Below are positions 57,301 through 64,000 of a stretch of 64,000 nt of DNA, piece after piece. Both the position numbers and the translations under genes were made by a program. A model generated the notes under the pieces. That model did no database searches, had not been told where the DNA came from, and saw only the letters and a program-made list of their open reading frames with translations. Numbering within the stretch: position 1 is the first letter of the stretch; every line of letters begins with the position of its first letter. The stretch is from Taudactylus pleione (taxonomy: Eukaryota; Chordata; Amphibia; Anura; Myobatrachidae). The stretch spans positions 6,401,501 through 6,465,500 of the forward strand of contig JAUIMM010000088.1 of NCBI GenBank assembly GCA_031769625.1. Reading direction: 5' to 3'.

Positions 57301-57662
57301 TAAACTGACTCAGGCTGACAGTGTTTGAACTCACTTCATAGTTTACATTTGCAAATTGGATGCAGAACTACCTCTTATCGCTAATGAGGAGGTCGATTAT
57401 GAAGGTGTTGGTGATGAAGATTGCACATGCTGGTATTTATCCATGCTGCTAGTAGCTGATGCTGCACTGCTTGTTATTATATGATTTTCCAGATTTTGCT
57501 AAACAACTTGGTGGCTGACTTACTTTGAAACAAACATCATCCTCCTGAATTTTATCAGCTTGTTGTTGTCCAACACATTCATCATCCTCATTAGTGCCAG
57601 ATATATAATTATCCACCTCATGTTGCTTGTGAAAAGTAGAATAATCAATCTCTATGTCTTTA

Positions 57663-57869
57663 GCTGGGTACACTCTAAACGATGTATTGGAGGATTTGTC
57701 ATTTTGAGGCAAATCGGACAACTTTGTCCAGTATGTATGCACTACCGTGTGCTCCCATGCATCATTCATCGCATCTTCAGATCTGCCTGCAGTTCAGGCA
57801 TATCTCAATATCCAGTGGCTTCTGGGTGAGGTGGGGGAATGATATATCGGGTGGCAGTGTGTACCTGGC
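57663..57869. mobile_element. Harbinger-like MITE, GCTGGGTACAC family
   Basis: Starts GCTGGGTACACTCTAAACGA and ends CAGTGTGTACCTGGC, flanked by TTA (57660-57662 and 57870-57872). Related to 2650-3023. Confidence 0.75.
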
Positions 57870-58013
57870 TTAAACCATCTTCATCATTTCTTTTGCTACT
57901 ACTCATCATCACAATTGCAGAGGGTTAAAAAATTATGGTAGGAGGCTTCTCTAGGATTAGTGTCAGAATCAAAAATTTCAGACTCACACATAGCACTTGT
58001 GGACACTCTTAGA

Positions 58014-58184
58014 GGTATATTTACTAAAGTGCAGGTTTCTAGGAGTGGAGATGGTGCCCATAGCAACTAATCAGATTCTACATATCATTTATCTAGCACC
58101 TTCTAGAATATAATAGCTAGAATCTGATTGGTAGCTATGGGCAACATCTCCACTTCTATAAACCCACACTTTAGTAAATATACC
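58014..58184. mobile_element. Palindromic MITE, GGTATATTTACTAAAGTG ends
   Basis: GGTATATTTACTAAAGTG at the left, complement at the right. Inside, GGAGATGGTGCCCATAGC pairs with GCTATGGGCAACATCTCC. Confidence 0.85.
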
Positions 58185-58868
58185 CCTTAGACTCTCCTCA
58201 GAAATCTGTGACATTTGTGAACACACAATTTGTTCTTCAGCATTAGTGTTCTTTTAGTGCACTGATTTACCTGTTCTAGAGGTTACATATCTAGACTCAA
58301 AGAGAGAAGGTGTTTCATGTGAGGTTACAGAAGATGACTGACTGTGTTTGGCCCTGGCTTTCACAATAGGCATACAGAGCAGTATGGTCTGAGGCTGAGC
58401 CCTTGCTTTTGCCTGTGGTTTATTATATTTGCAATTTTACATTTTTAATCTTAAAGATTGTCAGAGATTGTTTAGATTTGGAGTGTCCTTTCTTACACCT
58501 TATTTCTCATTGACCTTTTTGATAAGTTGATGTTGAACAAGTACTATGACTGCCAACACTAGTACTGGGTTGCTCCTGTTCTTCTTTAGAGTGATTCATT
58601 ATTGATATACACCAGGGCAGGAGTAAAGCTACTGTACGTGAACTTGTAATTGACACCACACCAAGTGAACATTCAATGAGATAAGTATATGAGGGACTGT
58701 TACCTTTAACATGCAGTTTTATTAAAATACTTGTGATAAAACCACAAAAACATTTATTTATTTCCAATTTTATAATTTTGGGGTGCAGCTGACAGGGACA
58801 CCACATTCAGTATTTACAGTAATATATGCTGCCTCACAAAAACTCACAGTCTTTCCTTTAAATACTAT

Positions 58869-59392
58869 GGCCCTCATTCAGAGCCGTACGCTCTGAGCAG
58901 AGCGCACGCTCTGAATGAGGGCCAGGCTCCATGAAAATGGAGCGTCCTCCTGGACGCTTGTATAGCTGTGGGTAACCACCCACAGGCTATACGAGCGTGC
59001 ATTGTGATGGCCGCGATGGTCGTGACCATCGCGACCATCGAAATTGGGAGCCGGAGCCTGCGGTTGAGGTTTTCAACCGCAAGCTCCGGAGTGATTTTGG
59101 CTCTATCAGAGCCAAAATCACTCCCACTGACATCACTAGTGATGTCAGTGGGCCGGCTTCTGACGGGAGGCGTTCCCGTCAGGGAGGCACGCCCACCAAA
59201 GGGGGCATGCTGTCAATCAACATTGACAACACGCCCCCTTTGATCGGACACAGCGAGCGAAGGACTTTCCTTCGCTCGTCGTGTCTGGCGCATGCGCACG
59301 ACGGAGCTCCCTCCGTCGTGCGCATGCTCAGTCCATAACATCGACCCACTTGCGAGCGGACAGCCGCTCGCGAGTGGGTCTGAATCAGGCCC
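58869..59392. mobile_element. GGGCCTGATTCAG-family MITE, copy 5
   Basis: Starts GGCCCTCATTCAGAGCCGTA and ends GGGTCTGAATCAGGCCC, flanked by TAT (58866-58868 and 59393-59395). Inserted in the tandem array. CpG-rich hairpin interior. Confidence 0.85.
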
Positions 59393-59719
59393 TATATCTG
59401 AATTGAAGTATAAAAGACTTGAGATGTTTTTTAAACCACAAAAGAAATGATATTTTCCACTATTATTATTTTGGGGTACGACTGATGGGGACACCACACC
59501 CTGTATGTACAATAATATATGCTGCCTTTCAAAAACACACAGTCTTCCTTTTTAAATTTCTATATTGAATCATAACATTTTCAACCACAAAAACATTTAT
59601 TTTTTCCACTATAACCATTTTAGGGAGCAGCTGACAGGAACACCACACCCAGTATTTATAGTAATATACATTGCCTCTCAAAAACAAAATATTCTCTTTA
59701 AATATCTTCAATGAATTAA

Positions 59720-60015
59720 AAGGGATACAGTCAACTACCTGACAGTCAGGATGCCTGTGGCCACAATACCAACAGCAGATCCCGACTGTCAGAATCCTGA
59801 TAGATTGTGGAGGTAAGTAATAGGGTCACGGTAGACTTAGGCACTAGGGGGTGGGTGACAGTTAGGCTGCGGGAGGGGAGGGTTAAGGTCAGGCTGCAGG
59901 AAGGAGGGTTAGAGTTAGGTAGCAGGAGAGGTTGGTTATGGGAAGGGTTATAATACAAAAATCTGTTGGGATGTCACTACCAGTATTCTGACTGTTGGCA
60001 TCCTGATTGCCAGGA
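59720..60015. mobile_element. TTAGGG-type insert, relative of 25330 and 61738
   Basis: Begins AGGGATACAGTCAACTACCT and ends near GGATCTCATACCTAACCC; GGCACTAGGGGGTGGGTG-like tandem sequence inside. AATTAA occurs at both junctions with the surrounding array. Confidence 0.65.
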
Positions 60016-60194
60016 TCTCATACCTAACCCAATTAATTTAAACCATGGAAAATTATTGTTTCCACTTTTATATTTTTGGGGTGCAGCTGACGGGGACACC
60101 ACATCCAGTAAGAACAGTAATATACGCTTCCTCTCAAAAACACACAATCTTTCCTTGAAATGTGGTCTAAATTGAATTATAAAGATTATTATAA

Positions 60195-61735
60195 AACAGG
60201 AAAAGATGTCATCTTTGGGATGCAGCTCACTTAGATATAGCACATTATTTTTTGGACAGCTAATCTTGAAATTACACTGTATCTGCCCAATATATAATGC
60301 AATTTATTTTAGATAGATATCCTTGTGAGTTACAATAGTAAGTAAGTGCAGCTCACTTCCAGTTCTCCAACAAACATACACAATAGCCTGTTTGCAGATT
60401 GCAGTCACTATTGCTACTGGTGTCCAATAAACACACAGTGAGTAGCCTGTTTGCAGATTGCAGTTGATAGCTAATGTGTTTCTGACCCTGACACACAAAT
60501 TAAAGATGTCTGCAGTCTTTTTTATACCCTTCCCATCTACTCCATCTACCTACTACTCTCTGTACTGGTGATTAGTATAATAGTGTTTCAGCACAATTGT
60601 CTACAGCGCACAACCTCTCCATAAAACCTCCTGCATGAAATGACACCTGATTACATGGGAGGTACTCTTATATGCAATCCAGAAAAAGCAAGATTGAACA
60701 CTTCTGGAAAAACTATGTTTTGCCTTGTTTTGAGGACCGAACTTGGCAGGAAGACCTGAGTTGGAACTCTGTACTCCTCGGAAACCCCAACTTTGGGTGT
60801 TTTTCGGATTTCACAGTGAACCGTTCATCCTCTGAACAAAAGTATAGTTTTAATTGAGTTTGTCATGAAATACTGGTCTACTTCTACAGGTGCATACACA
60901 CACAACGATTTTTTGAATGATTATCGATAACAATATTGTTTATCATTCAAGTGTTGAAAAAAGCGTTCACTTTCTGAGTTAAAATGATGAACAATTTTCG
61001 TTCATGTGCGTTCACGTTTGTAGTTCAGTCAGACTGACCAACTGAACGATTTTCAGTAAGGGAATATGCAAAAATAGTTTGTAGTTCAAAAAAATCGTTC
61101 ATTACATTTAGTAAATGAACGATTTTAGTAAACGATTTTCGTTCATTTTTTCCTTAAAGCTTACCTGTGAAACCTAATTCACAAATCAGAGTGTGCACTG
61201 AAATTTTGAGCCTTCTATTGTAATGCCTGCCAGTGGACTAGTTATTTATAATACCTAAGGTAATGGGTAGTTTCCATGAGAAGAATGCATAACATAATCT
61301 ATATACTTAGGAAAAACACCAGGAGCAATGTGGGAAGCCATCGGCTGGGTTACACCTTTACCTGTACTGGGATAATTACTGTAGCTGCTACAAAAAAGCA
61401 GGAGGACGTCACCAGTCCAACATTACTGTACAAGTTGTGCCAAGATATAAAGAACCGGGCTTGTGCAATGCACTACAAATCATCCTGTAAATGATAGTGT
61501 GCCAATTTCTGAGGAATCTGTTGTGAAGGTTCATGTTATAGATGTAAGATATTATGGACTGGTTGCATAAATCTGGATGTCACTGAGCATGCACAATGAG
61601 GTCAATAGTTATTACTGAAATATGTACATACTGTAAACAGGAAAATGTGTCACAATAAAGCTATACATATACTGTATGTTTTACGTAGTGTAGCCATTGC
61701 AAAATACAATACTCACTCTGAAGTATGTTATGGAG
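60195..61735. other. Intergenic with MITE remnants, no gene
   Basis: 60370-60480 has a direct repeat of TAGCCTGTTTGCAGATTGCA (two copies about 70 bp apart). 60885-61160 is rich in AACGATT/AATCGTT words and starts GTGCATACACACACAACGAT, likely a decayed MITE. No coding signal. Confidence 0.4.
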
Positions 61736-61737
61736 GT

Positions 61738-62252
61738 ATGCAGTCGGGATGCCGACGGTCAAAATGCAAGGGTCTAATGACAGGCATCGAAATCCCGACG
61801 CCTATTTTGCCTACACCGGGAGCCTGACGCCCGGCATCCTGATCGAAGGTAAGCTGGGCACCGGGCACGGACAGCCACGAGGGGGAGGGTTAGATTAGGG
61901 GCTCACTGGGGGGCTTAGGGTGAGGCACCCCCTGGGGAGGGTTAGGGTTAGGCTAAGGGAAGTGGGGGTTAGGGTTAGGCACCCCCGGGGGGAGGTTAGG
62001 GTTAGGCATCCCCCCCTCCCGGGAGGGTTAAGTGTAGGCAGTGGGAAAGGGGAGGTTAGGTTTAGGCATTGGAGGGAGTTAGGGTTAGGCACTAGGGAGG
62101 GTGATTAAGGTTAGGCACCCCTAAAGCAGGGTTAGGGTTAGAGGAGGGGTTAGGTTAGTTTATACTTACCTTTAGCACAGTCGGGAGCTTCACTGGTGCC
62201 AGTCTTCCGGCGTCTGGATTTGCGTCCAGCGGTAAATCATACCGATCCCGTT
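61738..62252. mobile_element. TTAGGG-type insert, third copy
   Basis: Starts TATGCAGTCGGGATGCCGAC and ends near CGGTAAATCATACCGATCCC, with GGGTTAGGGTTAGGCACCCC tandem sequence at about 61880-62150. Non-coding. Confidence 0.7.
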
Positions 62253-62349
62253 AAGCATTTATGTAAATGCGGTTTTAATATGCAGTAATTTTTTTTCATG
62301 GCAGATATAAAATATAATAGCAAAATAATCTATATTAGAAAAGCATTAA

Positions 62350-62660
62350 GGGCTAATTCAGATACATATACGCTATATTTACGCTACAGTATGTCGATGT
62401 TTTCGCAGTTGAGTGATTATCAGCCATCTGGGTATGCATCTGAGTCACACTGCGCATGTGTTAAGGTACTTTACCATAGTCACTTGCAGCAAATATTTAT
62501 TCACAGTGTGATTGACAGTCAGGGAGCATTTGGGGTGGTAATGGGGAGTGTCAGCTACAAACGCAGGCGTGTCACATTCTGCGTCTGCAATCTCATAAGC
62601 AACCAATATGTCTCCAGAGACTTAGTGATAGTAGTTAGCAATACAGTAGGAAATAGGCAA
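62350..62660. repeat. Diverged MITE related to the GATTCAG family
   Basis: Starts AAGGGCTAATTCAGATACAT and includes CTGCGCATGTG and TGGTAATGGGGAGTGTC motifs, like the interiors of copies 2-4. The right end is not clear. Confidence 0.5.
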
Positions 62661-62727
62661 TAATTCTGTCTAATAGGTAAATAGATATATTTATCCTAAT
62701 TGCTGCAGCATCTCTTTAGCTATAACC

Positions 62728-62940
62728 AGGGCCGGATTAAGGTCTGTGGGGGCCGCTGGGCAACAAACAAGTGGGGGCCCTATTAAATGTGACAAACCTT
62801 ATGCAGAGCCCCCAGTAGTTTCAGTGCCCACAGTGGTAGTGCTCCGTATGCAGTGCACCAATAGTAGTGCCCCTTATGAAGTGCCCCCTATGCAATGCTC
62901 CCATTAGTAGTGCCCCTGTAGTAATGCCCTCTGTATAAAT
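62728..62940. mobile_element. Truncated hAT MITE, CAGGGCCGGATTAAGG end
   Basis: Starts CAGGGCCGGATTAAGGTCTG; followed by TAGTGCCCCTTATGCAGTGC units like those in 7735-8340. The right end is missing or cut by the next element. Confidence 0.6.
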
Positions 62941-62941
62941 T

Positions 62942-64000
62942 AGGGGTGTGCACCGGCCACTTTTCGTGTTTTGTGTTTTGGTTTTGGATCTGGATCTTTC
63001 TTCGTGTTTTAGATCTGGATTGGTTTTGCCAAAACTACCCTTTGGTGTTTTGGGTTCTGGGTTTTGTGTTTTGGATCTGTATTTTTTTTTTAAAAAATCA
63101 TAAAAACAGCTAAAATCACAGAATGTGTTGATTTTTCTGCTCCTATGCTATTATTAACCTCAAAAACCTTAATTTCCACTCATTTCCAGTCTATTCTGAA
63201 CACCTCACACCTCACAATAGTGTTTTTATGTCCAAAAGGTTGCACCGAGGTAGCTGGATGACTATGCTAAGCGACACGAGTGGTCGGCACAAACACGTGG
63301 TCCATCTTGGAGTGACACTGCAGTGGCAGACAGGATGGCAGTTTGAAAAACTAGGCCCCAAACAGTACATAATGCAAAGAAACAAAAAGAGGTGCAAGAT
63401 GCAATTGTCATTGGGCCCTCCCACCTATCCTTATGTTGTATAAACAGGACATGCACACTTTAACAAACCAATCATTTCAGCGCCAGGGTCTGCCACACAA
63501 CTGTGGCTGAAATGATTGGTTCGTTTGGGCCCCCACAAAACAAGCTGGCAATTAATCTGGCCCTGCACAAACTGGCTCTACGGAGGCATGATGTCGTCCT
63601 CATCCTCCTCATTCACCGATTCCTCACCCTCTTCAGTGTTGTGTACATCCTCATCCTCACAGAGTATTAATTCGTCCCCACTGGAATCCCCCACCACAGG
63701 TCCCTCTGTACGTTCTGGAGGCTGATCTTCCTGGAAGAGTTGATGAACATCATCTTCTCCACATTTTGTGGAAGCAACCTCCTACGCCTTTTGCTGACAA
63801 GGTTCCCGGCTGCACTAAACACTCTTTCGGAGTGCACACTGGAGGGGGGGAACTCAGGTAAAATAGAGCCAGTTTGTACAGGGGCCTCCAAATTGCCTCT
63901 TTTTCCTGTCAGTACATGTACGGACTGTCTGACATGCCTACTTGGATGCTGTCACCGATGTAATCCTTTAACAGATACACGCACGCTTGTCGCTGCTGCT
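62942..64000 (-). mobile_element. hAT transposon (Ac/ZBED-like), left part, continues beyond the window
   Basis: Starts GGGGTGTGCACCGGCCACTT followed by repeated GTTTTGGATCTGGAT words, a known end type of fish and frog hAT elements. A TCCTCATCCTCCTC acidic-coding tract precedes the transposase C-terminus. Confidence 0.75.
63667..63891 (-). pseudogene. hAT transposase C-terminal dimerisation region, partial
   Basis: Minus-strand reading shows SSVHSERVFSAAGNLVSKRR and LLPQNVEKMMFIN, the conserved C-terminal hAT dimerisation motif. The rest of the gene is to the right, outside the window, so intactness cannot be judged. Listed as pseudogene because it is only a fragment here. Confidence 0.8.

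Larger units (their letters stand above)
58740..60190. repeat. Tandem array of about 160-200 bp units, with two inserted elements
   Basis: Four units carrying AACCACAAAAACATTTATTT, then GGGGTGCAGCTGACAGGGAC, then ACCACACCCAGTATTTA, then CTCAAAAACACACAGTCTTT. They lie around 58740-58866, 59396-59560, 59575-59715 and 60040-60190. The gaps are explained by a MITE at 58869 and a TTAGGG-type insert at 59720. Such internal repeats occur in long hAT elements, and this array may belong to the decayed hAT to its left. Confidence 0.75.

Overview
The window reads as vertebrate nuclear DNA, most likely from an amphibian and probably a frog. Its only recognisable host gene is the first half of an aquaporin of the AQP2/AQP5/AQP6 group. 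The first two coding exons lie on the minus strand at the left edge, with phase-0 introns and good splice sites. Almost everything else is transposable elements, often inserted into one another: Penelope-like, DIRS1-like, LTR (Gypsy-type), L1/Tx1-like, Tc1, hAT and Harbinger, plus many palindromic MITEs. That mix, the short palindromic families and the low gene density suit a large anuran genome. The species cannot be named from the sequence alone.

Layout. 0-2.1 kb: aquaporin exons 2 and 1 with a TATA box. 2.6-11.4 kb: MITEs, a long minisatellite (5.25-6.08 kb) and two non-autonomous hAT elements with perfect 8-bp target site duplications (TSDs). 11.5-15.9 kb: a Penelope-like element (minus strand) with reverse transcriptase and a GIY-YIG endonuclease. 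15.888-24.500 kb: a complete LTR retrotransposon inserted in the upstream part of that Penelope-like element (5-bp TSD). It has 1.3-kb LTRs, a remnant gag and no visible protease, reverse transcriptase or integrase. In the place of pol it carries a long 9-residue-repeat protein ending in two BRCT domains that resemble the BRCT domain of replication factor C subunit 1 (RFC1). A 2.5-kb, almost perfectly palindromic element (13-bp TSD) is inserted behind this gene. 25.1-27.3 kb: a second copy of a repeat also seen at 9-10.1 kb, and a truncated Tc1 transposon. 28-33.1 kb: palindromic MITEs and a Harbinger element whose Myb-like gene is split by a hAT insertion. 33.6-34.8 kb: an L1-type ORF1 remnant. 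36.06-45.74 kb: a hAT transposon of about 4 kb interrupted by a 5.6-kb DIRS1-like retrotransposon. It sits in a minisatellite that also received a second, related hAT MITE. 48.0-49.8 kb: a hAT element filled with a TTAGGG-containing minisatellite. 51-62.7 kb: Harbinger-like and other MITEs, more minisatellites and a decayed hAT. 62.9 kb to the end: the left part of another hAT that runs out of the window.

The most unusual object is the LTR element with captured, duplicated BRCT domains and a repeat-protein domain. Nested TSDs allow the order of insertions to be read at several places. All transposon genes in the window carry frameshifts or stops, so none looks active here, but several are young enough to show near-intact architecture.
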